Both the position numbers and the translations under genes were made by a program. Under the pieces are notes generated by a model, which saw nothing but the letters and a program-made list of their open reading frames with translations, searched no databases and was not told where the DNA came from. A DNA stretch of 64,000 nt from Trebonia sp963777905 (GTDB lineage: Bacteria; Actinomycetota; Actinomycetes; Streptosporangiales; Streptosporangiaceae), in NCBI GenBank assembly GCA_963777905.1, contig CAVZSM010000019.1, forward strand, positions 124,001 through 188,000. The letters are read 5' to 3'. Of the stretch, positions 8,318 to 16,937 are shown piece after piece. The number at the start of each line of letters is the position of its first letter. Position 1 is the first letter of the stretch.

Positions 8318-9040
8318 GTGGACAATGAGCACCAGGGCACGGGCCTGGTGTCCCCGCTGCCACTTGCCGCGGCCGACAGCACACAGCCTGATGCCTGCAC
8401 GTGCTGTGAGAGCAGCGCAGGTCCTGGCGGTAGCCGGGATGAGCGCTGGCTGCGAGACACCCGGTACGCGCGCTGGCTCGCCTGGGCATCGCTCGCCTGG
8501 ATGACCGCCGAGGGAGCCATCGGCCTGTTCGCGGGCATCACCGCGGGCTCGATCGCCCTGACCGGCTGGGCACTGGGCAGCGCGGTCGAAGGACTCGCCA
8601 GCATCATCGTGGTCTGGCGGTTCACCGGGACACGCACGATGTCACAGTCAGCCGAGCGGCGGGCACAGCGCGGCGTCGCGATCAGTTTCTGGCTGCTGGC
8701 GCCCTACATCGCGATCCAGGCAGTGCGTGACCTGGCTACTCACCATCCGGCCGCCGCCTCGGTCCTGGGCATCGCGCTGACCGCCAGCAGCGTGGTCATC
8801 ATGCCAGCGCTCGGCATCACCAAGCAGCGCCTGGGCCGACGACTCGGCTCGGGCGCCACCGCGGGCGAGGGAAGCCAGAACCTGATGTGCGCCGCCCAAG
8901 CTGCGGCAGTGCTCCTCGGCCTGGCCGTCGTCGCCGTCTGGCCCGCCGGATGGCCCATCGATCCGGTCATCGCCCTGGGCATCGCCGCATGGTCTGACTG
9001 GGAAGGCCGTCAGGCATGGCGAGGGAACGGCTGCTGCTAG
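8318..9040 (+). CDS. CDF-like cation transporter family membrane protein
   Basis: 240 residues. A Cys-rich N-terminus (DACTCCESS, about residues 27-35) is followed by about five membrane segments starting near residue 52. The layout matches the transmembrane part of cation diffusion facilitators, but the second helix reads SIALTGWALGSAVEGLASI, without the usual His/Asp metal ligands, and no cytoplasmic C-terminal domain is present. Transport of metal is therefore an inference from fold only; the N-terminal cysteines might bind metal. GTG start at 8318. Confidence 0.6.
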   Translation: MDNEHQGTGLVSPLPLAAADSTQPDACTCCESSAGPGGSRDERWLRDTRYARWLAWASLAWMTAEGAIGLFAGITAGSIALTGWALGSAVEGLASIIVVWRFTGTRTMSQSAERRAQRGVAISFWLLAPYIAIQAVRDLATHHPAAASVLGIALTASSVVIMPALGITKQRLGRRLGSGATAGEGSQNLMCAAQAAAVLLGLAVVAVWPAGWPIDPVIALGIAAWSDWEGRQAWRGNGCC

Positions 9041-9076
9041 CCCTGCTTTCTGAGGAAAGACGGGGCGAACCAAGAC

Positions 9077-9699
9077 TCAGGATTGTCTTCGCAGCGCAAC
9101 CCAGGTGAACGGCTGGATGCTGCCTGCCGGGGCGATGTGCTCTTCCCGGTCCTGGCTGATCAATTGCCACTTGGTGCCGATCTGGCGGGCTAGCTGTGCC
9201 GGGCCATAGCGGGCCACTGGCAGGCCCGAGCAGCGCTGCGGCCCGTCCGGTGCGAAGCACCCGAACACGGCGATGGCGCCCGGGGCAGTGGCCGTGTCCA
9301 GGGCGCGCAGGTACTGCTGCCGGTGCTCATCGATGGTCAGAAATGGTAGACCGCGCGGTCATGCCAGGCCTGGTAGTGACGCTGGGGATGCCAGCTGAGC
9401 ACGTCGGCGGTCAGCCAGTGAACCTGGTCAGCCCGCGAACCCAGGCGATCCCGCGCGTGCCGCATCCCGGCCGCGGAGATGTCGAGCACGGTGGGGTCGC
9501 GGAAGCCGCGATCCAGCAGCGCCCCGGTGAGAGGGGATGCGCCGCCGCCCACGTCGATGAGTGCATCAGCGGCCGAGACCCCGGCAGAGTCAAGCATCCG
9601 AAGCGACATGTCCGGATGCTTCTCGAACCAGCTCCGCGCGTCATCGCCCTGGGCGTAGGCGGCGTCCCAGTGCGCCGCTGCCTCTGCCTGGTCAGCCAT
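9077..9699 (-). pseudogene. class I SAM-dependent methyltransferase, frameshifted
   Basis: The N-terminal half from ATG 9699 shows AAHWDAAYAQGDDARSWF, motif I (ALIDVGGGASPLTGALL) and LTADVLSWHP, then stops at HDRAVYHF. Adding one C in the run at 9336-9344 restores LTIDEHRQQYLRALDTATAP and joins it to the C-terminal VFGCFAPDGPQRCSGLPVARY ... FTWVALRRQS ending at 9077. The rebuilt protein is about 207 residues, normal for this family. A single missing base in an otherwise intact gene may be a sequencing error. RBS AGGA lies 7 nt before the ATG. Confidence 0.82.
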
Positions 9700-9796
9700 C
9701 TTCTTATCCTGCGCGCTGGACGTGCCAGTCAGCTAGCGGACGCAATCATGACCGGGCAGGATCTGATTCAGGCATTCCCCGGCGCGTCTTGGCGGC

Positions 9797-10249
9797 CTAG
9801 CCTGCTTCCACCTTCTGCTTGAGCGCCGCCACGTTGTCGGGCATTTCCTTGCGTGCTTCCCGGCGGACCATCAGCGGCACCAGGATCTTGCCGATGCCGT
9901 GGCCGGTGAAGTCGACGCTGATGGTCAGCCGGGAGCGAGAGCCGGACAGTGGCTCGACCAGGACCTCGACAGCTGCCCGGATCGGGCCGTCTGTGCCCCG
10001 TACGCCCCAGGTCCTGGGCGGGTCGATATGCGTCAGCTCGGAGGTAGACGGGCGGCTGGCGCCGCCGATGCGCCGCGTCGTCACGCATTTCGCGCCCACC
10101 GCCGGAGTCTGGGTGCCGTGTGGCGGGCCGTCCATGTGCCCGTCTACCACGCCTTTCTGCCATTCGCTGAACCGGGCCGGGTCGGTGGCGTAGGCGAACA
10201 CCTCGGCGGCCGGGCGCTCGATCTCGGCGCTGGTCACGATCGGCGGCAT
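9797..10249 (-). CDS. SRPBCC family protein (polyketide cyclase/dehydrase-like)
   Basis: 150 residues with a START-like helix-grip fold: VTSAEIERPAAEVFAYATDPARF at the start, the strand LTHIDPPRTWGVRG, LTISVDFTGHG and the long C-terminal helix carrying REARKEMPDNVAALKQKVE. These proteins bind hydrophobic ligands in a pocket; most have no known enzyme activity. Third gene of an ArsR-SRPBCC-SRPBCC operon, 1 nt after the previous stop. Such ArsR/AHSA1 pairs are common in actinomycetes, with unknown ligand. Confidence 0.85.
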   Translation of the reverse strand: MPPIVTSAEIERPAAEVFAYATDPARFSEWQKGVVDGHMDGPPHGTQTPAVGAKCVTTRRIGGASRPSTSELTHIDPPRTWGVRGTDGPIRAAVEVLVEPLSGSRSRLTISVDFTGHGIGKILVPLMVRREARKEMPDNVAALKQKVEAG

Positions 10250-10250
10250 G

Positions 10251-10733
10251 TCAGCTGGCTTCCTTTACCAGCGCGGCGTACCGGTCCAGGTACAGCGGCC
10301 AGCCCTGCGGCCCGTCTACGCCGCCGGTGATTGCGTCCCATCCGGGACCGTGCCGGTCGATGTGCCGGTGTTCCAGCTCGACCCGCGTGCGGGTCGGTGA
10401 TTCGGCGTAGAACCGCACCTCGACCTCGCTGGTCTGCGCCTGATCGGTCTCGATCGTCCACCGCGGGCTGATATCCCAGCTGAACACGACCCGGTCCGGC
10501 GGGTCGAAGGCCAGGATCCGCGCCCACCGGCACTCGCTGCCGTCCTCAGCCCGGTCCACGATGCCTCCGCCGACCCGGGGCTCGAACACCGTCTCGGTGA
10601 TCGGCGCCCCGAGCATGTTGTGCTCCGGCGGCTTGAAATCCCCGAACCGGCCGGTGAACACCGAAAAAGCACGCTCAATCGGCGCGTCTACCACGACTTG
10701 CTTGCGGACCGTCGCTGCCTCGGTCTCGGCCAT
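10251..10733 (-). CDS. SRPBCC (AHSA1-like) protein
   Basis: 160 residues, Aha1/START-like fold: VRKQVVVDAPIERAFSVFTG, VFEPRVGGGIVDRAEDGSEC, WARILAFDPPDRVVFSWDI and the closing helix YLDRYAALVKEAS. The start ATG at 10733 overlaps the ArsR stop as ATGA, showing translational coupling. This gene type is the usual partner of an ArsR repressor. A small hydrophobic molecule bound in the pocket is likely; no catalytic residues can be named. Confidence 0.87.
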   Translation of the reverse strand: MAETEAATVRKQVVVDAPIERAFSVFTGRFGDFKPPEHNMLGAPITETVFEPRVGGGIVDRAEDGSECRWARILAFDPPDRVVFSWDISPRWTIETDQAQTSEVEVRFYAESPTRTRVELEHRHIDRHGPGWDAITGGVDGPQGWPLYLDRYAALVKEAS

Positions 10734-11053
10734 CACCCCTCCTTGGTCGGCGCGTCCGCGGTATCGGCATACCCGGCCAGCGCCCGCTGCCAGTACGTAT
10801 CGAGCTGATCCCGCAACGCCGCCAGCGCGACCGGGTTGAGCCGGTAAATCCGGCGCGTCCCCGCAGCCACGTCCTCCACTAGGCCAGCGTCCTTGAGGAT
10901 CTTCAGATGCTGGGACACCGCCGACCGGCTCACCGGCAGGCCGGCCGCCAGCTGCCCCACAGCCTGGGGCCCGTCGGCCAGGCACGCCACGATGGCCCGG
11001 CGCGTGCCGTCAGCCAGCGCACCCCACCGGTCAGCATCTCGGTTAGCGTCCAC
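10733..11053 (-). CDS. ArsR family transcriptional regulator
   Basis: 106 residues, winged helix: WGALADGTRRAIVACLADGP, then LAAGLPVSRSAVSQHLKILKDAGLVE as the HTH, and the wing AAGTRRIYRLNP. No metal-binding cysteines are present, so it belongs to the non-metal ArsR group paired with AHSA1 proteins. The GTG at 11053 lies 8 nt after a CATACT -10 box, so the mRNA looks leaderless and the start is well fixed. It is first in an operon with two SRPBCC genes, which it probably autoregulates through the palindrome at 11052-11064. Confidence 0.9.
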   Translation of the reverse strand: MDANRDADRWGALADGTRRAIVACLADGPQAVGQLAAGLPVSRSAVSQHLKILKDAGLVEDVAAGTRRIYRLNPVALAALRDQLDTYWQRALAGYADTADAPTKEG

Positions 11054-11090
11054 TAACCGTTAGTATGCTCTAACCGACACGCTAGGTCAA
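11052..11090 (-). promoter_or_regulatory. ArsR promoter with overlapping operator
   Basis: Minus strand: TTGACC (11090-11085), 17 nt, CATACT (11067-11062), 8 nt, GTG. This is a near-consensus housekeeping promoter for a leaderless transcript. The palindrome ACTAAC-C-GTTAGT (11052-11064) covers the -10 to start-codon region, and further TAACC half-sites sit on both sides. It is the likely ArsR operator. Confidence 0.65.
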
Positions 11091-11434
11091 GGTGCCCGCA
11101 GGTAGGCCGCAGAGGCGCGCAGCCACGATGCAGCTAAGAGCGTCGCGTACGGTCTCTTGGCCGGAAGTTCGACGGCGATGATGAGGCCAGGGCTGACAGC
11201 AACGGTGACAGCAACAGCATCTCAAGCCGGAAGGAACTTGCCAGTTGAGTACCTGCTTACCGCGCATGTCTACGACGCGTGAAGCACGGCAGTCTGACGA
11301 GTTGCGCCGAGACGATGGCATAGTGACCACTGGTAGCCAGGACACCCGCCGCCGCGCCGAAACCAGCAATTGCGCGGCGCAAAATGCCTGGTCATCGGTC
11401 GATCGGCGGATGATGGCGTGGTTACGGTGGCCTC
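11065..11434. other. 370-bp gap between divergent genes
   Basis: Apart from the ArsR promoter at its left end, no gene is supported here. A hairpin GCCGCGC-N14-GCGCGGC (11351-11378) followed by CGCAAAA on the plus strand is the only structure seen. Open frames on either strand have low-complexity Arg/Ser-rich products without family features. Confidence 0.45.
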
Positions 11435-12229
11435 GTGCCGGACACTGGCTGGACCGAAGTCGTAGCCCTGGCAGCGGCATACCTCATCGCCACAGTCACC
11501 ACCCCGGCCGGCATATCGGGCGCGGTGCTGCTGCTGCCCTTCCAGGTCAGCGTGCTAGGCACGCCCAGCCCGTCGGTGACCCCGACCAACCTGCTGTACA
11601 ACATCATCGCGACACCCGGGGCGCTGTACCGCTACTGGCGGCAGGGGCAGACCGGCGGGCGGCTGGCCCTGGTGCTCATCGCCGGGACACTGCCCGGCGT
11701 CATCGCCGGATCGGTGATCCGGGTGGAGCTGCTTCCCGGCCCGCAGGTCTTCGATCTGGTGGTCGCCGCCGTGCTGATCCCGCTGGGCTGCTGGCTGGCG
11801 CTCAGCCGGCCGTCACGCACCGATAAACCGGGTCGTCATGTCCGGCTGATCCCGGCCCCGGTGCTGGTGGTGCTGGCGGCCGTGGTGGGGTGCGTGGGCG
11901 GGATCTACGGGATCGGCGGCGGCTCGATCCTGGCACCGGTCCTGATCGGGTCAGGCCGCAAGCCGTCCGAGGTCGCCCCCGCTGCGCTGGCCGCTACGTT
12001 CGTGACCTCGGCCGCAGGCGTGATTACGTTCACCATCTTGTCTCTGCACCAGCACATCTCGGTGGCTCCCGACTGGCCGACCGGCATCGCCCTGGGCGTC
12101 GGGGGCCTGGCCGGCGGCTATACCGGTGCCCGCATTCAGTCCCGGCTGCCTGATGTCCTGATCCGCCGTCTCGTTGGCATCCTGGTCATCGCCATCGGGG
12201 CTTATTACCTGTCATCCGGCCTCAGCTGA
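11435..12229 (+). CDS. TauE/SafE family sulfite/sulfonate exporter-like permease
   Basis: 264 residues, about eight membrane segments in two repeats. The first half contains TPAGISGAVLLLPFQVSVLG, the second VVGCVGGIYGIGGGSILAPV, the paired glycine-rich motifs of the TauE/SafE (DUF81) family. Members move sulfite, sulfoacetate or other anions across the membrane; the substrate here is unknown. GTG start at 11435. It converges on the modABC-regulator operon. An anion role near molybdate genes is suggestive only. Confidence 0.88.
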   Translation: MPDTGWTEVVALAAAYLIATVTTPAGISGAVLLLPFQVSVLGTPSPSVTPTNLLYNIIATPGALYRYWRQGQTGGRLALVLIAGTLPGVIAGSVIRVELLPGPQVFDLVVAAVLIPLGCWLALSRPSRTDKPGRHVRLIPAPVLVVLAAVVGCVGGIYGIGGGSILAPVLIGSGRKPSEVAPAALAATFVTSAAGVITFTILSLHQHISVAPDWPTGIALGVGGLAGGYTGARIQSRLPDVLIRRLVGILVIAIGAYYLSSGLS

Positions 12230-12299
12230 TTCCGGTCATGTGGCCTGGGCGGGGGTGCTGTGTGGCCGGCGTCTGCCGGCAGGCCGGTGCTATTGGGCG

Positions 12300-13445
12300 T
12301 CAGGCTGAGGACGGCAGAGGCCGTAGGGTCCCGAGTTGTTCCCCGCAGCGGGCTGGGTCGTATCCGGGCAGGTTTGCGATCTGGTCGAGGAGCCAGGTGG
12401 ATGAGAGGACCTTGAGGAGGCCTTGCACTTCGCGGGCGTTGAGGTGAGCGGCTGGGATGACAAGGTCGAAATGCTCAGAGGCCAGCGGGATGAAGGCCAG
12501 GCCGTAGGCGAGGGCGGCCGGCTCGCTGGCGATTCCGGCGTCGGCCAGTCCCGCGGCGATGGCAGCGGCGACGTGCAGGTGTCCGGTCGCCTGGGTGTTG
12601 TAGCCGGGTAGCTGGCTGGGCTGGATTTCCGCTGCGGTCAGCTCGCGGTCGAGCAGGCTGCGTGCTTCGGCTCCTGGTTCGCGGTTGACCAGTCGCAGGC
12701 CGAGCCGGGCGGCGGCCTTGATGCCGGATACTTCGCCGGCCAGTTCCGGTCGCAGCACCAGCCCTTCTTGCCAGGAGGAGAACCTGATGACCTGGCCTCC
12801 CTGCGGGAGCAGTTCTGCGGCCGGGCTGGCGGTGTAATCGTCGCCCTGCCATCGCAGGTGAGTACCGGCTACGTGTACGAGCCCGGCGGCGGCCAGGGCC
12901 AGTGCCTGGCGGCTTGAGCACTGCCACCAGGTGAATGCGATGGGCGGGTCCAGGAGTGCAAGCGGGGCTTCCAGGAGCGGCAGGGCCGGGTCACAGCCAG
13001 CGGCTACGAGGGTTGGCCGCAGCGTTCCTACGGGCCGGGCGTTACCGGTCCCGGCCGGGTCGTGCTCGGATTGGGTGATCAGCCCGCTGGCCGGGAGGAA
13101 GCCTGATCGGCTCGCGGCGCCGCCGCCCAGCGGCAGCGCGACCAATTGGTCGCCCACCGACGCGAGGGTGACCCTGGCTCCGTCGCCACCGGGTGGCGCT
13201 ACGGGCCTGACGGGGATCGATGGCGGCAGGTTGGCTGGCCCGAACAGGTCCTCGACGGTCATGCCGAGCGCCCGGGACAGCGCGAACGCGACCCGCAGGG
13301 ACGGCTCGGACAGGCCAGATTCGACGTTGGAGACCGCCTGCCGCGACACTCCGGCCATCCTGGCCACGGCGTACTGGGACAGCTCGCGGGCCTGGCGGAC
13401 GGCCCTGAGGCGGGCTCCGGTGGTGGTCTCTTGAGCGTCCGTCAC
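12300..13445 (-). CDS. XRE regulator with ModA-like substrate-binding domain
   Basis: 381 residues. Residues 8-65 are an XRE helix-turn-helix (LRAVRQARELSQYAVARMAG, SRQAVSNVESGLSEPSLRVA). The rest (about 90-375) is a PBP-like domain of the COG1910 type (GLVHVAGTHL, VIRFSSWQEGLVLRPE, AIAAGLADAGIASEPAALAY, VLSSTWLLDQIANLPGYD). This pairing is known for molybdate-responsive regulators. GTG 13445 was chosen for its GGGGAGGT site at 5 nt; the open frame upstream has none. It is the last gene after modA-modB-modC, which it probably controls by sensing molybdate or tungstate. Confidence 0.85.
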   Translation of the reverse strand: MTDAQETTTGARLRAVRQARELSQYAVARMAGVSRQAVSNVESGLSEPSLRVAFALSRALGMTVEDLFGPANLPPSIPVRPVAPPGGDGARVTLASVGDQLVALPLGGGAASRSGFLPASGLITQSEHDPAGTGNARPVGTLRPTLVAAGCDPALPLLEAPLALLDPPIAFTWWQCSSRQALALAAAGLVHVAGTHLRWQGDDYTASPAAELLPQGGQVIRFSSWQEGLVLRPELAGEVSGIKAAARLGLRLVNREPGAEARSLLDRELTAAEIQPSQLPGYNTQATGHLHVAAAIAAGLADAGIASEPAALAYGLAFIPLASEHFDLVIPAAHLNAREVQGLLKVLSSTWLLDQIANLPGYDPARCGEQLGTLRPLPSSA

Positions 13446-13668
13446 GCTGCACCTCCCCGCGCACCGCGCGCCGTGTGGCCCGCCGCCCGGCCCGGCGCTG
13501 TTGCCAGGCGCCCGTCTGACACAACTCGGCTCGCCCGTTTCGTCGGTGGTCGCGGTCCCGTCGACGCCGGCAGCGGTCATGCTGATGCCACTCAGGTTAG
13601 CTGGAGAGCTTGCCGGGGCTGGTAGTTATCAAGACCCGCCGTGTCCGGGCGCGGGGTGATGGTGTGCT

Positions 13669-14722
13669 TCACGTGGCCGGGAAGATGCGGACGCTGGACG
13701 GCGGAAGAGTCGCCTGGATGAGGTCGCCGGGTTGCATGAGGCGGGACGGGAGGTCGCGGTGCAGTAGCAGGGCCGTGATGGGCGGGTCGGAGGCGAGGGT
13801 GATGCGGGCCAGGGGCCGGGTGGGAAGTACCTGGCTGACCGGCGCGGTGAGGGAGGCCGCAGGGGGCGTGTTCTGGGGTGGCGGGCCGAGCAAGACGTCT
13901 TCGGGCCGGTAGTAGGCGTGTACGGGTCCGTCGATGCCGGGGGCTGCGCCGGGGAGGGTGAGCTGTCCGGCTCGCACGCTCCCGTGTGCAGCGGTGCCGG
14001 GTCCCAGCTCGGCCCAGCCGAGCAGGCGGGCGGTGCCGGGGTCGGCGGGTTCGGCGGCTACCTGGCTGGCCGGCCCGGCCTGGCGGAGCCGGCCGTCGGT
14101 GATGATGGCGAGGTTGTTGCCGATGCTGAGGGCTTCGTCGCGGTCGTGGGTGACGTGGATAGCGGGGATGTCGAGGCCGGCGAGGATTTCCTGCAGCAGG
14201 CTGCGCATATCTTCGCGGGTGGGCTGATCGAGCGCGGACAGTGGCTCGTCGAGCAGCAGCAGGGCGGGCTGGATCGCCAGGGCGCGGGCCAGGGCTACCC
14301 GCTGGCGTTCGCCGCCGCTGAGCGAGCGCGGCAGCCGGCTGGCCAGGTGCCAGATTCCCAGCCGGTGCAGCAGCGAGTCAGCGGCTGCGGCGGAGTGCTG
14401 GCGGCTGGCCCTGGGGCCGAACCAGAACGTTGTCCCTGACGGTCAGGTGGGGGAACAGGGCCGCGTCCTGGAAGACCAGGCCGATGCGGCGCCGTTCGGG
14501 CGGTGCGGTGGTGAGGTCTGCTCCGGCGAGCCGAACCTGCCCGCAGTGCTGCGGGCGCAGCCCCGCGATGGTTTCCAGCAGCATGGTCTTGCCCGCTCCG
14601 GACGGGCCGAGCATGGCCAGAACCTGGCCGGCTCCCACGGTGAGGTCGACCGGGCCGAGGCGGAACGTGCCCGCCCGCCCGGCCAGCCCGGTGACGGCCA
14701 GGCCCCGGTCAGCGGTAGGCAC
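13669..14722 (-). pseudogene. modC: molybdate ABC transporter ATPase, frameshifted
   Basis: The reconstructed protein is about 350 residues. The first frame from ATG 14722 has Walker A (LGPSGAGKTMLLETIAGL) and the Q-loop (GLVFQDAALFPHLTVRDNVL). A one-base shift at about 14419-14425 then leads into the second frame with FGPRASRQHS, the LSGGERQRVALARAL signature, Walker B (ALLLLDEPLSALD), the H-loop (IHVTHDRDEAL) and a C-terminal TOBE domain ending at 13669. All ATPase motifs are intact apart from the shift, so a sequencing indel is quite possible. It overlaps the modB stop by 14 nt. Confidence 0.87.
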
Positions 14723-15539
14723 GGTCGATCCGGGTCAGCAGGCGGCCGGAAGCCAGGGTGCGGAAAACCAGGAAGGTGGCCAGCGTGACGACCAGCAAGA
14801 TGACGGCGGCTGATGCGGACTGGGTCAGGCCTGATTGCAGGAACAGGTTGTAGATCTCGACGGGGGCGGTGGCCGGGTAGTAGGCGATGATGACCACGGC
14901 GCCGAACTCGCTGATGGAGCGGGCGTAGACGAGCACGGCGCCGGTCAGCACCCCGCGCAGCCCGAGCGGCAGGGTGATGCGCCGGAAGGTGTGCCACGGT
15001 GTGGCGCCCAGGCTGCGTGCCGCCCGTTCCAGCCGGGGGTCGATGGACTCGAATGCCACGCGGGCGCTGTTGACCTCGAACGGAACGCTGACGAACAACA
15101 TCGCGGCGATGATGCCCCATTGCGACCCGTAGAACGACACCCCGAGCCGGCCGGCGGGCGCTCCCACCCAGCCGGTGCGCCCGAGCAGGAACAGCAGCGC
15201 GATGCCGGCCACGGTGTGCGGCACGGCCAGCGGCAGGTCGACCAGCGCCTGGATCAGGCCACGGCCGCGGAAGGTGCCGCGGGCGAGCAGGTAGGCCATC
15301 GGCACCCCGAACACCGTCGCGATCGCGGCGGTGATCGCTGCTGCCTGAAGGCTCAGCAGGAGGGCGTCACGGATCGCCGGCGTCGCCGCGGCCTGCCGCA
15401 GGCTCGCCGGCGATGATGTCGCGGCAAGCCGCACGATGGGCAGCACGATGAACGCCAGCAGCAGGCCGCTGAGCAGCCACACCAGGGCACCGAACCAGCC
15501 GGGCCAGCGCCGGGCGGGCATGCCTGGCGCGGTGTTCAC
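14709..15539 (-). CDS. modB: molybdate ABC transporter permease
   Basis: 276 residues, about six membrane segments (FGALVWLLSGLLLAFIVLPI first). The EAA loop is present: LERAARSLGATPWHTFRRIT followed by LPLGLRGVLTGAVLVYARSI, which docks on ModC. The sequence DLPLAVPHTVAGIALLFLLG is typical of ModB/CysT-type permeases. It lies between modA (37 nt gap) and modC (overlap) and forms the membrane channel for molybdate or tungstate import. Confidence 0.92.
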   Translation of the reverse strand: MNTAPGMPARRWPGWFGALVWLLSGLLLAFIVLPIVRLAATSSPASLRQAAATPAIRDALLLSLQAAAITAAIATVFGVPMAYLLARGTFRGRGLIQALVDLPLAVPHTVAGIALLFLLGRTGWVGAPAGRLGVSFYGSQWGIIAAMLFVSVPFEVNSARVAFESIDPRLERAARSLGATPWHTFRRITLPLGLRGVLTGAVLVYARSISEFGAVVIIAYYPATAPVEIYNLFLQSGLTQSASAAVILLVVTLATFLVFRTLASGRLLTRIDRAYR

Positions 15540-15576
15540 TTTCCTGCTGCAGCGTGCATGGGCCTGGGTGTCATCC

Positions 15577-16599
15577 TCAGCTGGCAGGCCATGGGGTGGT
15601 CAGTGCCTGCAGCGAGGCCGGGACAGTGCCGCTGGCCAGGGCCGGTGAGATGACCACGAATCCGTTGCTGCTCATGATGGCCTGTCCTTGCGGGCTGAGC
15701 ACGAAGCTGATGAACTTCTGCGCCACCGCCGGATCGGGCGCATTGCTGGGGATAGTCAGCCCGTAGATGATCGGCTTGGCGGTCAGGTTGCCCAGCGAGC
15801 CTGCGTTGACGGTGACCTTGGCGTACGCGGCGGCCATCGAGGAGTCGGACAGGTTGATCTGGGCTGGCATGGCGATGTACTTCAGATGCTCTTCGAGCGC
15901 GTCGGACTTATAGATCGCCAGGTAGTCGATCTGCCCGGACTGCAGCGCGGCCAGCAGCGAGGTCTCGGTCTCCGCGACGCCGGAGTCCGGAGAGTTCTTC
16001 AGCACCGCCGCTGACAGCCCCGGGTCGTGGTAGTAGCCCTGCGCGAGCTGGAGCATCTGCAGCACCTGGTAGCCGGACGGGTCGGCGGCCGGGTTGGACC
16101 GGCCGATGCGCACACCGGGCTCAGCGAGCACCTTGTACCAGTTGGACGGGGTGAGCTGGCTGGCGCCCTTGCTGTGGCTGGTGTAGGCGAAGGTGATCTG
16201 GTTCGACACGAACCCCAGGTAGAAGGCCGCGTGCGGCTTGGAGGCAGTAGACATCAGCTTGGGGATTAGCGAATAGTCGGCCACGCCGAGCACGTCATCG
16301 GGCTGCCCGAGCTGGGTGACGTCCTTGACCATGTCACCGCTGGCACCGAACTGCGAATGCACGGTCACCCCGGGATTCGCCTTCTCGAATGCCGCGATCT
16401 CCGCCGTGAACGGAGTGTCGAGCGTGCCCGCGCCAAACACCGTCAGCGAGCCGGACGCCGGCGAGCTGGCCGGGCTGCCCGAACTCGCCGGCGTGCCAGT
16501 ACCGGCCGGCGTGCTAGCACTGCCGGAACTGCAGCCAGCGGCCAGCGTCACGACCACGGCGGCCGCCGCCATGCCGCCAAGCCGAAGAGCGCGACTCAT
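15577..16599 (-). CDS. modA: molybdate/tungstate-binding lipoprotein
   Basis: 340 residues. A lipoprotein signal peptide has the lipobox TLAAGCSSG (Cys near residue 22), then a Ser/Pro-rich linker and a type II binding domain (LTVFGAGTLDTPFTAEIAAF, GRSNPAADPSGYQVLQM, ESLLAAL-like LLAALQSGQIDYLAIY). The features YGLTIPSNAPDPAVAQKFI and NP/DP residues resemble the WtpA/ModA group that binds molybdate or tungstate. ATG 16599 has an AGGAGG site 4 nt away. First gene of modABC plus regulator. Confidence 0.9.
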   Translation of the reverse strand: MSRALRLGGMAAAAVVVTLAAGCSSGSASTPAGTGTPASSGSPASSPASGSLTVFGAGTLDTPFTAEIAAFEKANPGVTVHSQFGASGDMVKDVTQLGQPDDVLGVADYSLIPKLMSTASKPHAAFYLGFVSNQITFAYTSHSKGASQLTPSNWYKVLAEPGVRIGRSNPAADPSGYQVLQMLQLAQGYYHDPGLSAAVLKNSPDSGVAETETSLLAALQSGQIDYLAIYKSDALEEHLKYIAMPAQINLSDSSMAAAYAKVTVNAGSLGNLTAKPIIYGLTIPSNAPDPAVAQKFISFVLSPQGQAIMSSNGFVVISPALASGTVPASLQALTTPWPAS

Positions 16600-16937
16600 T
16601 CTGCCTCCTGCTGAATGAAGTACTGAGATCAATCCCAGGCGCTACAGATCGGGCCAGAGCTTAACAGCGGCTGATTGCGGTACGGCGGAAGCACGGCCAC
16701 AATATCGCCATCCCGGCACATAGCATCCGAGGACACGTCGGCGTAGCCGCTGCCTCTGCCGGGCGTGCCGCCTCTGTGCAGGTTTAGGGTTTGGTCACAG
16801 AGCGGCTACACAGGCTCCCGCCGCACGAACCCACGGCTCGTGGTCCGCGGGGCAGCGAACTGGAGGGCAGCCACGTCATCCGCGCGGCTGCTTAGTCGTT
16901 CATCGGGCGCCGGCCGGGGCGTGGCAGGCTTAGCGCC
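16600..16937. other. 338-bp divergent gap upstream of modA
   Basis: Holds the modA ribosome-binding site and presumably the modABC promoter and the promoter of the oxidoreductase gene at 16938. No clear -35/-10 pair or palindrome could be assigned, and no gene was found. Confidence 0.4.

Noticed and set aside
11082..11480. Minus-strand open frame upstream of the TauE gene
   Set aside because: No ribosome-binding site and an Arg/Cys-rich low-complexity product; overlaps the ArsR promoter and the TauE start.
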